NCBI GenBank assembly: GCA_030374765.1
Contig: JARGXX010000026.1
Coordinates: 124,001-188,000, forward strand
Direction of reading: 5' to 3'
From: Agarophyton chilense
Lineage: Eukaryota; Rhodophyta; Florideophyceae; Gracilariales; Gracilariaceae
DNA length: 64,000 nucleotides
A program made the translations under genes and the position numbers. Shown here in pieces: positions 35,818-46,527 of the stretch. How positions within the stretch are numbered: position 1 is the stretch's first letter; the number at the start of each line of letters is the position of its first letter. Below the pieces are notes generated by a model. That model saw nothing but the letters and a program-made list of their open reading frames with translations, made no database searches and was not told where the DNA came from.

Positions 35818-37866
35818 TTAAGGAACGGGGCGGTGTTCGGGAGCCTGCTCGGCAGGGTAAAGCAACGCATTGCGCGGTTTCGCCTCCGGAATACTCCGTG
35901 GAACATCGATCTTCGCTCGAAGATACGTCGTCATCGGAACAATCCGCTTTTCCACTGGGGTCAACGCCTCATAATTACCGATTACTGGGGCTACTTCCCT
36001 CATGGTGAGGATACAGTCCGGTGAAATGTGACCGTGTTTGTAGCATATGTGGCATATGAGTCCTGGGCGTGAGGGCTGCAAACCGGAGCGAGCATCCGTG
36101 AACTTCACCGCTTGGCGGGTATCCTTCCATCCAGGGCGACTCTGTCGGAGCGCACCGTTTGAATACGGGATGCGAGGTCCGTGAACACGGGGAGAGTCTG
36201 CGTACAGCAGGGGTCCATCCTGGGCCGTGTCATATGAGTCGTCCGTCGTAGACGGTATTTCGGTTGTCGGGACCGAATGGATATCGCTTCGGGCGAAGTG
36301 TACGTTGTCGTACTCCTGTTGGGGGCTCTCAATCGCAACCAGCGATAGGGATGGCGACTTCGTTTCCATCACCAACGCCTTGGCGGTTCGCAACCTGTGT
36401 CCGGGGGCACGAGCTCTTAAAGCGTCACCTTCCGCTTGCGCATGTTGGACCAACTCCAGATACGTGGTCTTCCTTCGGTCTTCCCGGTAACGGGCCACGA
36501 GTGTTCGGATAGCGGGGTCTAGTCCATCAATGACCATGTTGCAGCGCTCTCCGGCGGAGTGTACGTTCCCACTACGGTGGAAAGCCTTGTTAAGGCGCAC
36601 CGAGAATTCGGTTTCCGTTTCTCCAGACTTCTGGCGCGTATCGCGAAGAGCGAGAATGGCCGACTGAATCGCGTGATTAGTGGCGTAGGACCTCAAGAGG
36701 TATTGTACTGCTTCTGGCCAGCAGGTTACCCCTCCTTCGGAGGCTCTAGACGAACCTCTTACAGAGTTGTATTGATCCTCGGCGAGGCCTTTCATAAAGT
36801 ACGGGAGTGCAATAAACGCCTGTCCTTCGGTCATACCGAGAATATCCGCTTCGGCGACGAACCTCGCAAGAAAATCCAACACCAAAATGGGGTCTTCTCC
36901 AGAAAAGCTCTGGTTCCTGAGGGACAGTTGCATACGCTTTATGCAATCATTCACTCTACCCGTGCCACGGGGCGTGCGATCCAAAGAGGAGTTCTCTAGC
37001 CGACAGTATCGGTAAGAAACCAACTTCTTGTACAGAGGGTTGGTGCATTTCAGCTCCTTCAACCCGGAGTGTTTCCTTCCCTTCTCGCGGGCGCGGATCA
37101 CACCTTGGGTGGCAGACGACCGTTTAGAACGGGATGAACGCCTGCGATGGCCATCGTCAGAAGACGAATCTGACGAGTCCGACCCATTTGAATGGTGAGA
37201 GCCACGCGACGACCGTGAGGAGTTCGACGAGTCCGAGTCATCGCTGTCACGCTTTCCACGCCGACGGCGGGTATCGTCCCTTTTCCTCTCGTGTTTCGCT
37301 TGGTGCGACACAGCAACCGGCTTCTCCGGGACGTCTTCCATCAAGATGGTTTGCTCTAACGTCTGGAGACGGGCGCTAACACGATTGAATCGCGTCTCGA
37401 CACCTTCCACGTAAGCGGCGGGACCACCAAATCATTCCAACAGGGTGTTGACGTCCGCCCGCAACAAGCCGAGGTCGTCAACCACTTCCTTCATAGAAGA
37501 GCCATCACACCTGGAACGCAGGGCCTCGAACTCTTCCACGAAGGCCTTGTGCGCTTCCCGCATTACGCGGATCTGCTGCCTCACACTTGAGTTGGTGTCG
37601 ATGTGGAACTCGTTTTTCTGGGCCTTTTCGTCGGCAGGAGCCGGGTCATCCACGGCAGGGGCCGGTCCAGCACCAGAATTGGGTCCATTCTTCGATGCCT
37701 TAGGCGGTAGCTTGTTGTTCTTGGAGGAGTTCGACCCCTTACTCTTGCCTTTCGGAGCGGCTTGAGGTAACGGCGGGGAAACCCTTCCAGGGTCCGCAGG
37801 CACCACCTCATTGACGGAACGGATCCGCGTGATCGCGGGTTCCGCTTCCGACGGTAGTCGTGACAT
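35818..37866 (-). pseudogene. gag: element B gag with zinc knuckle, one TGA
   Basis: The likely start is MSRLPSEAEPAITRI at 37866. The first part is Pro/Lys-rich and ends in a helical stretch. A TGA at 37432-37434 interrupts the frame after LLE, and the same frame resumes (GGPAAYVEGVETRFNRV) to 35818. The second part has a coiled coil, an RS/DS-rich basic stretch, and a capsid-like helical region (LNKAFHRSGNVHSAGERC). It ends with a CCHC zinc knuckle, CHICYKHGHISPDC, which binds the RNA genome. The length is typical of gypsy gag. Whether the TGA is a simple mutation or a readthrough site is unknown. I favour mutation, because host genes here use TGA as stop. Confidence 0.82.
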
Positions 37867-38007
37867 GGTTGTAGCGTTGACCACTAAGAATAGGACAACA
37901 AAAGCTTCCACCAAGTGGGTCCAAACCAAGAAATTGGAAAGCAAATCTCAACGAGAGAAGACAGCACAGCAATGTGAAAAACAACCAAACCAGGTCCCCC
38001 TAGCCTT

Positions 38008-38023
38008 CTAAGTCGGGAGACCA
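38008..38023 (-). other. primer-binding site of element B
   Basis: Three bases inside the 5' LTR, the minus strand reads TGGTCTCCCGACTTAG. It begins with TGG, the complement of the tRNA CCA end. The site would pair with the 3' end of a tRNA that primes minus-strand DNA. Family A has the same site with one change at 42671-42686. Confidence 0.75.
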
Positions 38024-38026
38024 GTT

Positions 38027-38948
38027 TGTAGTGCAACGCCAAGGGCGGCGAAAACACACGAAGATGTCCGAGTCTTCCTCCAAGGAGTGTAGCACGGCGA
38101 CGGAGCCTCTCCGGAGTGAACACGACTAAGTCGGGGTGTAAGGCCGAGGTTCACTGGCACGGCAAGCGGGGAGAGTGCGGGATGCTAGAAGGGAGCAGAC
38201 CAGGTATGAGCTGTATTCCACGGGAGTGGGCAAGTCTCGAGATCGAGTAATGCACCCACAGGAGTGGCGGTAAACCCGGTAAGCCGGCGCGCGGCACACG
38301 CGCGAGCGGCACGAATAACCAACCACAAAGCAAAAGGGGGAGCTACCACGAGAGTGGGTAAGCGATAAAGGGGGGACCACCCAGTGGGGGCGATCGGGGG
38401 CATGGGCCACGAGAGACAAAAGAAATATGTAGCAAACCCAATACTGGGGCGAGAACACGGCAGTGGTATGAAAGATATACACGCTAACAGCGGTGAGTCT
38501 CCTGTTGACGCAGGGTGGATAAGTCTACCGTTAGTAACGCCGCTTCACCTCCGTAGAGTGTGGAAGACTCGCGAAAGCGGAAAAAGACTTAGGGCCAAGA
38601 ACCCTGGTTGGGGAGGTTTACTGAGTGTCAGGGCGAGATCGCCCTGGCACTATATAGTGTAGAATAATGTAAAGAGCTCCCTAACCTAGTGTAATAAAGC
38701 TAAATAAATAGAGAAATATCCAGCTATGCTGTGCCAACCTGTCCTGGGCCACCCTTGGTACACGTGGGTAAGTCACACCCGAATCGGGGCCACGGCGCAC
38801 GGCCGCCGGTGCACTTCGCGTACAACGCGTATACACCTGGCTACGCCAGCCCGCTAGTAGCGGTATTACTCATAGATCTCACAAGTATCGCCCGAGGCGG
38901 AAGAACAACCAAGTCCTGGAAAACGGCCCTCACGAGGGTTGCACTTCA
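38027..38948 (-). repeat. 5' LTR of element B
   Basis: This 922-bp repeat pairs with 26919-27840 and has the same TG...CA ends. It is followed by the second AGTGG target copy at 38949-38953. It carries the promoter for leftward genomic RNA, with the palindromic TATA-like site at 38648-38659. Confidence 0.92.
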
Positions 38949-40301
38949 AGTGGCTGGTGCATTCTTCAAACCAAAGGGCATGCGAGTGAATCTGAACAGA
39001 CCTTCATGTGTTGTAAAGGTTGTCAGCGCTCTCGCGTCTTCGGCCAAAGGGATTTGCCAGTATTCAGAGTTAGCGTCCAGTGTGGTAAATACGACAGCTT
39101 CGCCTAAGGAATCCAGACAGTCTTCCATGCGGGGTATCCGGTATGAGTCCCTCTTGGTTACTGCGTTCAGCTTTCTGTAGTCGACACAGACCCTGACGGA
39201 GCCATCTTTCTTCGCCAAGAGGACAAGGGGACTTTCCCATTCGGATTGGTTTAGAGGCGCCGGCTCTATGACTTGAGCTTTGCGCATCTTTTCCATCTGG
39301 TCGTCGACAATTTCCCTACCTTTAAGGTCGGTACGGTATGGGTGCTGGAACTGTGGTCTAGCGTCATCCTGCCGTTCAATGAGATATGTAGTGACTCTGA
39401 TTGTGCCCAATCTACCTGACCACATGGCCTGGTATTCCCTGAGGGGATCAATTACCTGGGGCCTGTAGGATTCGAATTCTGCGCCAATAGCGACCGTCCC
39501 CTCCCAAGGGTTGACGTCCTCGTCGAAAGTTGTAGTTGAAAAGTTATACGATTGGGCCTCCATAATGGCCACAAAGGTAGGTAGAGTGATGCCAATCACT
39601 GTACCTTTAGGGAACCGTACGTGCCTATCTCGGAAGTTGCTGACCGTGACCAAGAAGGATCTGTTGGGGCGAATGTCGACTACTCCATTGGCCATTAAGG
39701 TGAGGTGCTTCAGAACTGTTTTCGGGAGGTTTTGAATCGCCACGAGACCTGAGGACTGGGAATGGACCGATACGGTGATCTAGGTCATCGAGGGTATCGT
39801 TATGGCTTTCGAGAATCGAACCTTATTGGACCTAGTATCTTCTAAGATAATTGCTCGTCTGAAGTCAGCGTCTGGCCCTGGGGCGGAAGCAGTTATGGAG
39901 ATGGATGGTGTGGGGTAGAACGCGGCTCTCCTAAGGCCTGGGAAAATGGCCTTGATGTGTCGATCGATAAAGGAGGTCCCTAGGATTGCCTCAGCGCCCA
40001 AGTTAGGACATAAAAAAACCCACGTGCGGACTTTGAATTGTTCTACCTGGAGGTAAAGTGATAATATCCCTTTAATGTCCATTTGTCTACGTGATGCACC
40101 GGTAATCCTCGGGGTCTTCTTTGCCTGAGCGAAATCTTGCCACCCCAGTGGGAGCAGATTGGAATGGACCAAGTTGGGACCAGGGCCTGTGTCCAACACA
40201 GCTGTGGTAACTCGAGAGTTGTTGGAATGAAGTCCTACGGTTGCTCGAACTATATAGTTCTCTTTCCTAAGGATACAGACGGGATCGTTACTGTGTTCCA
40301 A
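38949..40301 (-). pseudogene. pol: family A pol, proximal part: protease and RT fingers/palm
   Basis: The frame encodes an aspartic protease (LDTGPGPNLV, then AILGTSFIDRH). After a TAG at 39780-39782 it continues with the first half of a gypsy reverse transcriptase (WESPLVLLAKKDGSVRVCVD, YRKLNAV, IPRMEDCLDSLG, FTTLDANSEYWQIPL, FRFTRMPFGLKNAPAT). It is cut exactly after NAPAT by insertion of element B, and the remainder continues at 26913. Pol performs maturation, reverse transcription and integration. This copy is dead because of the nonsense codons and the 12-kb insertion. Confidence 0.88.
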
Positions 40302-40429
40302 TTGTGGTTCATCCTGAGTGATCCATTGTGGGTGGTTTGTATTGGAAGGTGCGGAGCTCTTTGGCTCATGACCGTCTAATTGGGTGAGGCAGGGACTTAA
40401 AGAGGGAGGATTTGCCTCGCGTCGTCCCT

Positions 40430-42154
40430 CTAGGAGTTTTCCGATGGCGTTTCCGTTTCTTCCTGAGGATGGGGTTCCTCTTCGGGGTCGTCCGTGGAGC
40501 CTACAATGGTATGGACCTGTGGGGCTTTGATCGGAGTATCCAGAAGCGTAGAATAGCGTGAGCTTTCAGGCGTCCCTGTGGTTCGTTGCTGTGCCCTGTT
40601 AAAGATTTCTGCGGATCTTTGCACCTTGTAATTTTCTTCCCTTAAGGATAGATGATGTTTGCGTGCGTACTCAGGCAGATACCTCGTACATTCTCAGTGT
40701 TGGACCATGGAACGGCAGAGGAAGCAAACCCTTGGTGAGCGAACAAAATCATCTTTGCGGGGTGAAAAGGGGGAATAATTGGGTGTCGGTGGTCCAGTGG
40801 TCGCTGTAGTTCCATGGGGGGTATATGATGTAGGCCCAGACGGAGGGGCACTGAAATTACCCGCGAGGATATCTCCAGAGTTGGCATAATGGTGTGAGGA
40901 ATCCGTGTCCGATTCCATGGAGCTAACCAAATAGGCTTGGTTTGGTTTTCGCAATGGAGTTGCGTGTCCTCCGGATATATGAGCATTGTGCCTGGAAGTC
41001 CTGTAGGTTTTGCCATAACCTTAGGTATACGGGAAGAGCTGTCGGAAGCAGTATTGTAGGTTTTCCGTGTGGTAATTACGGACATGGGTCCGAATGACAG
41101 GGAGTAATACCGTGATGAAATGACGTTTGAGCCGTTCTTCGGAGAATAGGTTCCCACATTGGTAAGCCTTCTTCCATAGGTCGTCTGCGAAAGCCGATTC
41201 GGTCATATTGGAGCTCTGCCTGAAGGATATTACGTCCTGGTGGGCATCCATTCTATATTCATCCGTGGAATAGGTTCCCAAGAGGTAATTAACAACCTGA
41301 GGATATGACCTGAGGAGCTCACGGTCTTGAGCATCCACGAGGTCAGTTGTGCCAGATATCTTCGAGACCACTCGGTCACGCGCCTGTACTGTGAGGAAGA
41401 GTTTGAAAAGGTGCAGAGCGGCGCCTTCGTGGACACCGTTCTGATCGCAGGCCGTACGGAACAAACTGAGAGACCTAAGGACAGCAATGGGATCGGAACA
41501 CGAGAAATTGTCCGTAATGGTTAGTTGCATCCGTTTGGCCCATTGTGCGACTCTGCGAGCCACCGAACCAGAATATTTCGCGGACCTGTCGGTCAGCCAG
41601 TAATTCCGGTAGTCTAGAACCTTAAGAATAAGTTCTTTAGCTGGTTTCAGTGGTGTGAGGCCTCGAACGGCAGCGTCACCCACTTCCGAGTCGGTCGTTT
41701 CGGTTGAGTCCGAATCGGAATCAATCGTGTTCGAACGGTCCCTTTTTTTACTCTTTCTGTTCTTCTTTCTCCTGCGGTGACTTCGTTTCTTTCCAGCGGG
41801 ATGGGGACCTAACGGATCGATCTCTCTATCAGATCCGATGGAGCCCTGAGGTCGCTGTACCTCATATTGTCCTTTGGGCCGAGCAATCTGTCTCTCGTTT
41901 AGACGCGGAGCCTCTTTTCTGTCTTTAGATTGTCTTTCCATTGGATTTTCCTGATGGGGTTCCCGGCGAGAGGCGGGTTGTACCGCCACTCCTGGGGGTT
42001 CGGTAGAGGGTTGCCATATGGAAACTGGATGGTTGACTTGTGGAGTGATCCTAAGGACCGCATTGCCTGACTGGCTGGTGACTGCTGCTTGAACAGCCTG
42101 TAGGACGGAGTCTATGAATAACTCAGACTCCATAATCTTGGGGACTATTCGCAT
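40430..42154 (-). pseudogene. gag: family A gag, stops at 41021 and 40694
   Basis: One frame starts at ATG 42154 (MRIVPKIMESELFI). It covers a basic/acidic linker (KKRSHRRRKKNRKSKKR, then a run of Asp/Ser/Thr) and a helical capsid-like region (RRVAQWAKRMQLTI, FRTACDQNGVHEGAAL). After a TAA at 41021 it reads on to a Cys/His cluster (CFLCRSMVQH, TGA at 40694, then EC), which is a likely degenerate zinc knuckle, and ends near 40430. The constant frame across two stops shows decay by point mutation. A second copy of this gag lies on the plus strand at 6470-7523. Confidence 0.8.
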
Positions 42155-42670
42155 AATGAGGTACTCCGTATGGTCAGCGATCGCCGTAGCGAGTCACACG
42201 TCCATAATGGAATTTACATGGGCTGAGCATAGCTCACTGAGACGGGGCCAGAGAAGGTCGGCGAGCCCCGCGGGCATGTTCTCTATAATTCCTTCCAGCT
42301 GGGGGGTTATCCTTGGGGTGTCCCTGGTTTAGAGGTGGTCCTGGTGAGGCGTTCTCGTTAACGCGCTTCCAGCGCAGGTTCTCGGCGAATCCTTTCAGGG
42401 TTGTCCAAGGGGGTCAGTACTTCTTGCAGCTGGCTTCTAGTGCTCCTGTAATCGCTAACAGTATCAACATAAGGGTCATGCGACATTTTCGGCAGTATAA
42501 TCTCAACTTGTCCTGCCGTAGGAGTCCTATGGTTTTGTTGGTTGGGTCTGTTCCCTGCATACAGAATGGCGGTTGCTTCTGTACTTCTGGTCCGTTGTGG
42601 AATTAAACCAAAGGCTAAAATCCGTGTAATTCTTCATTGCAGAGGTCGGCTCAATTATTACTAAGGGATT
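42155..42670 (-). other. 5' leader of family A element
   Basis: This untranslated leader lies between the primer-binding site and the gag start, with no open frame of note. It would carry packaging and dimerisation signals in an active element, but none can be identified from sequence alone. Confidence 0.5.
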
Positions 42671-42686
42671 CTAAGTCGGAAGACCA
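42671..42686 (-). other. primer-binding site of family A element
   Basis: The minus strand reads TGGTCTTCCGACTTAG, three bases inside the 5' LTR. It differs from the element B site by one base, so both families probably use the same primer tRNA. Confidence 0.75.
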
Positions 42687-42689
42687 AAA

Positions 42690-43134
42690 TGTAACACAAT
42701 GAATGGTGGATCAGCGTACTGGTCTCAAACGGGGATAGCGTGATAGATCGGGTCCTAAGGTTCTTATCTTTGACGGCGGCACTCCCATAGTACTTGGTGC
42801 AATGGGATGCGGTTTACTGCGTAGTTTCACAGGTCGGAGCTACGGAAACGATGGCTCGAAGACCTAATTATGGAACGAATGTACCAAAGGGGATCACTCA
42901 GTATTTAAATGGTGCTTGCTCTATTCTAAAGGTAAAGCGTCACTCTACACAAGTAAATATCAATGATCAGGCGCTAAGATATCCCTTGTACTGTACATCT
43001 ATTCTATCACAACTAAATAAAACAAATAAATTCTCAAAATATGTCCAGCTGAGATCGGGCAGTCTACTTGACGTCTGTAGAATAACTTGGGCTTTTGCGG
43101 CTTCAAGGACTCAAACATAATAATTGCTCCTTCA
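42690..43134 (-). repeat. 5' LTR of family A element
   Basis: This block begins TGTAACACAATG and ends near CTCCTTCA on the plus strand, about 445 bp. It aligns with 7524-7966 across its length but with many substitutions. The right boundary is uncertain by two bases. No target duplication could be assigned, because the far LTR of this insertion is not certain. Confidence 0.8.
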
Positions 43135-44860
43135 CAAAAGTCTGCAAAACAACTAACATATCAAAATTTGTTTGTTCAGAATGCAAAAAAGTACAATGAT
43201 ATGGATGTTTATATATACCACAGTGGAACCGGTCGTGATTGTTTTTTAGATCACTTGCGTGATATCCATCACATTTACTACAGATTTTTGTCAACAAAAT
43301 TAGTTTTTATGAGTGAACATGCGTTTGTAGCTGGTTGAGAGACTTTTGTTAAAATTGTAAGCAAAAGTTCAAATGAACGTGAGCACCCTACTAATTCAAT
43401 CCGAGTTATTCGATTGGGTAAATAGTTTGTGTTGTTTGTTCTGTTGAAGCGGACAAAAATATGTGTTTAGACAAAAATAGTTTTAGGGTTTTGTAAAGCT
43501 TCCGTAAGAGTTTTCCAGAGTTAAATTTAGATCAGCGAGCTTGGAACTCTGTGTTTATCAGTCTCCGAGTGGTCGAGAAACGTTTGAAGTGGTGCTATTG
43601 AAGATAATTATCTAGAGAATGTAGTTAAGAGCAGGTGAAACATGATTAGATAATTAAGGATCTACTTTAAAAATAGAATACGGCGCTGTAGTATGAAAAA
43701 CAGAATTTTTTACAAATTCTTTGGAAAAGATAATTGGTCTCGTATGAGACCAAGGTGGACTCATGTAAGAATGGATCGGGCGTTTAGACAGTAGAAATGT
43801 AAGAAAAAGAAGAAAATATTGATGGTACCACACAAACAGCTGAGATTGGCAAATGGGGGATGCTCGCGCACTTGGTACCCGATGGGGCACTTTGCTCAAT
43901 AGCTCATACTATGTAAAATCGGCTAGATATTCCTAAAGCGAGGGAGTCATGGGTTGCATAGGCAGGAACGGGGACAAAGGCATGCAGGAAAGACTAAAAG
44001 GACGGGTGGGTTAGGGAGGGAGAAAACGTACTCGGCGAGGACAAAGGCATACCAGCAGAGGTGAGGTTGGGGACGGCCTCTGCCGGGTGTGTTATGACGT
44101 TGACTTGCACAGCGTGCACGTGTCAGACGTGTATATTTTCATTACAAAAAACGTTTCGGTGTTCAGTAGGATGAAAAGTATTGGTTGAAGTTTTGATTAC
44201 CAAGATGATAAAAAGTTTTGGTGTATTCTGTTTTCGTGGTGTGAGTAATGGGTTTTCATTGATTAGGGTGAAATTTTTGTGTTTTGGGTCTTTTTGTTGC
44301 CGTTTAATTTTTAATGCAGTACAGTAACGTATGGCTAAATATAAGTGGATGAAGCTACAAACGCACAGAGAAAAAGGAAAAACATGAGGGTGTTTTATTA
44401 TAATTAAAAAGGCAATGCTGCTATACATAGACTGTTGTAAATATAAAAAAGAGTGGTTTGGATGTAGAAATATTGAAGAAATGAAGTGGCGTGCACGCAG
44501 TTGTGGTTTAAACGTTATCGAGAATGTATGGAGAGTTGAGGTGAGAGCCATTAAGAGGTTGGTTGGTATAGGGTACCATGAATGAAATGGCACTTGAGAG
44601 CATCACTGAGTGTATTGGTGATGTAGTTGCAAATGCACACTCGGCTAACACGTATCGATACTTGTAGATAGAGGAAGGCAACAATAGGTTAGGCAGTGAT
44701 ATGTGACGTGGTGGTAGTGTTGTGGCAGCAAAACACACATGATACGTTTGGGTCACGTGTTATGACCAAGCGTCGGCGGCGCAGTGGCGGCGGTGATCTC
44801 CGGGCGCGGCGGGGCGCGGCGCCACGTGGGGGGGCGCGGCGGCGCCTCGCGCTCGATGGC
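43135..44860. other. AT-rich spacer, no gene supported
   Basis: Open frames of up to 156 codons occur (for example 44123-44593, minus strand), but they are low in complexity and match nothing I know. The upstream region of the protease gene begins here. An alternating GA tract at 44866-44890 follows. Confidence 0.45.
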
Positions 44861-44865
44861 TACTT

Positions 44866-44890
44866 GAGAGAGAGAGAGAGAGAGAGAGAG
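44866..44890. repeat. GA dinucleotide tract
   Basis: About 25 bp of alternating GA lie 52 bp upstream of the protease start codon. It is either a simple microsatellite or a GAGA-type promoter element. Confidence 0.85.
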
Positions 44891-44941
44891 CGACGGCGAA
44901 GGAAGAAGAGGGGGGGAGGGGTGTGGGATGAGGCCGCAACG

Positions 44942-46405
44942 ATGACGATGGCGTTGGTGGTGACGGTGGTGCTGGTGGCGCTGGCGACGGCGGGGCGCGT
45001 GGGGCGTGCACAGCACTCGTGCCCGGTGGTGCTGCAGACGACGGGGACGACGACGGGGACGACGACGGAGAAGACGACGGGGAAGGCGACGCGTCGCGTG
45101 ATCGGCGGGCAGCCGTCGGCAAGCGACGACGCGGCGTACCACGCGGCGCTGACTTGCGCGACGGAGGAAGGGCGCGTGCGCGCGTGCACGGCCAGTCGCA
45201 TTTCGCGCGAGTGGCTGCTCACGGCGGCGCACTGCAACGTGAGCGCGTCGTCGTGCACGGCGTGGCTCAGCGCGCCGGCGCTCTTCTCCGGCGTGGCGGC
45301 GCGCATTGTGGCCGTGCACTCGCACCCAAACTACACGACGCCGTCGGCGCGGCGCTTCGACGTGGCGGCCGTGCGCGTGGAGGCGCCGCGCTCGGAACGC
45401 GCCGCGCCTTCCGTGGCGCTGCTCAACTCGCGCCGCGCGCTGCCCATCGACCACTCGTTTGTGCGCGTGTCCGGGTACGGCCGCACCACGCGCCCCCGCC
45501 TCCTCCGCCGCCGCCGCCGCCTCCGCCGCCGCCGCCTCAAGTCGCCGCCGCTGGGCGCGCTGCGCTTCGTCGACATCCCCGTCGTGCCGTTTGCGAGCTG
45601 CCGCGCCGCGTACGCGCGCGTGCCGCACGTGGGCGCGCTGGCCGCCGCGCGCCAGCTGTGCGCGGGCTACGCCGCCGGCGGCTGCGACGCGTGCGCCGGC
45701 GACTCCGGCGCCCCGCTGGTGCAGTACGACCGCCGCGGCCGCGCCGTGCAGGTGGCGCTGGTCAGCGCCGCGTACGGCTGCGCCCTCGCCGACTTTCCCG
45801 GCATCAACGCCCGCGTCGACGCCGTCTTGCCGTGGCTGCGCTCCGTGGGCGCCCGCTTCTCCGTCGGCGTCCCGCTGCAGCGCCTTGCTGCTGCTGCTGC
45901 TGCTGCTGCCGCCGCCGCCCCGCCGCTGTCGCTGTCGCCGTCGCGCTCGCCGTCGCCGCTGCCGCCCGCCCCCTTCCCGCAGCTCACCCCGCCTGTCTCT
46001 TCTGCTTCTGCTTCTGCTTCTGCTTCTGCTTCTTCCTCTTCTTCGTCGCCGTCGCCCGCAGAGTCCACGCCCCCTTCGCCGCCGCCCGCAGAGTCCACGC
46101 CCCCTTCGCCGCCGCCCGCAGAGTCCACGTCCCCCTCGCCGCCGCCCCCCTCGCCGCCGCCCGCAGAGTTGACGCCCCCCTCGCCGCCGCCCCCCTCGCC
46201 GCCGCCCCCCTCGCCGCCGCCCCCCTCGCCGCCGCCCCCTCCGCCTGACTCGGGCACGGAGACGGAAAAGGCGCCGCCGCCGCCGCCGCCGCCGCCCGCT
46301 GCGCGCCGCATGGCGACGTCGACCGTGGCGGGCGTGGCGGCCGGCGCCGGCGCGCTGGCCGCCGTGCTGGGCGTGGCGCTGCTGCTGCTACGCCCGGCCG
46401 CCTGA
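44942..46405 (+). CDS. membrane-anchored trypsin-like serine protease
   Basis: 487 residues, single exon. I chose the ATG at 44942 because it opens a clear signal peptide (MALVVTVVLVALATAG); the longer upstream frame is low in complexity. A Thr-rich propeptide ends at Arg52 before VIGG, the expected activation site. The S1 triad is His97 (LLTAAHC), Asp140 (RRFDVAAVRV) and Ser255 (GDSGAPLV). Asp249, six before the Ser, predicts cleavage after Lys/Arg. An Arg-rich insert (186-199) lies in a surface loop. The C-terminal third has an Ala run and a Pro/Ser stalk of repeated ESTPPSPPPA-type units. It ends with a hydrophobic segment (AAVLGVALLLL) without a cytoplasmic tail, which suggests a membrane or GPI anchor. 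The protein is probably exposed on the cell surface. It is very GC-rich, so antisense shadow frames are long. Confidence 0.85.
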   Translation: MTMALVVTVVLVALATAGRVGRAQHSCPVVLQTTGTTTGTTTEKTTGKATRRVIGGQPSASDDAAYHAALTCATEEGRVRACTASRISREWLLTAAHCNVSASSCTAWLSAPALFSGVAARIVAVHSHPNYTTPSARRFDVAAVRVEAPRSERAAPSVALLNSRRALPIDHSFVRVSGYGRTTRPRLLRRRRRLRRRRLKSPPLGALRFVDIPVVPFASCRAAYARVPHVGALAAARQLCAGYAAGGCDACAGDSGAPLVQYDRRGRAVQVALVSAAYGCALADFPGINARVDAVLPWLRSVGARFSVGVPLQRLAAAAAAAAAAAPPLSLSPSRSPSPLPPAPFPQLTPPVSSASASASASASSSSSSPSPAESTPPSPPPAESTPPSPPPAESTSPSPPPPSPPPAELTPPSPPPPSPPPPSPPPPSPPPPPPDSGTETEKAPPPPPPPPAARRMATSTVAGVAAGAGALAAVLGVALLLLRPAA

Positions 46406-46527
46406 CACTGTCTTCTCGTGCCGCTCATACTCCCACACGCGTACGCCGCCCTCGCCCTCACCCTTGCCCGCCGCCGTCGCGCCGCGTCGCGTCCGCGCCC
46501 CCTAACGCTTCACCACCACCCGCCCGT
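46406..46527. other. short intergenic region
   Basis: Only about 120 bp separate the protease stop codon (TGA) from the next start on the same strand. This is tight packing, typical of a compact gene island. No signal was identified. Confidence 0.5.

Larger units (their letters stand above)
26919..38948 (-). mobile_element. complete Ty3/gypsy chromovirus, family B, 12,030 bp
   Basis: The element is bounded by two 922-bp LTRs and a 5-bp target duplication and is transcribed leftward. The order is 5' LTR (right), primer-binding site, gag with zinc knuckle, protease, reverse transcriptase, RNase H, integrase, long disordered region, chromodomain, then an antisense gene, polypurine tract and 3' LTR (left). 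By eye the LTRs differ at roughly 20 positions (about 2%), so insertion was moderately recent. It sits inside the reverse transcriptase gene of an older family A element. Several nonsense codons and one frameshift disable gag and pol in this copy. Confidence 0.92.

Noticed and set aside
33178-37434. TGA read as a sense codon in this organism
   Set aside because: The protease (46403) and channel (48577) genes end in TGA at sensible C-termini, so TGA is a stop codon. The TGAs in the elements are better seen as mutations.
43135-44700. Open frames in the AT-rich spacer as genes (for example 44123-44593, minus strand)
   Set aside because: Low-complexity composition with no recognisable motif; length is compatible with chance.
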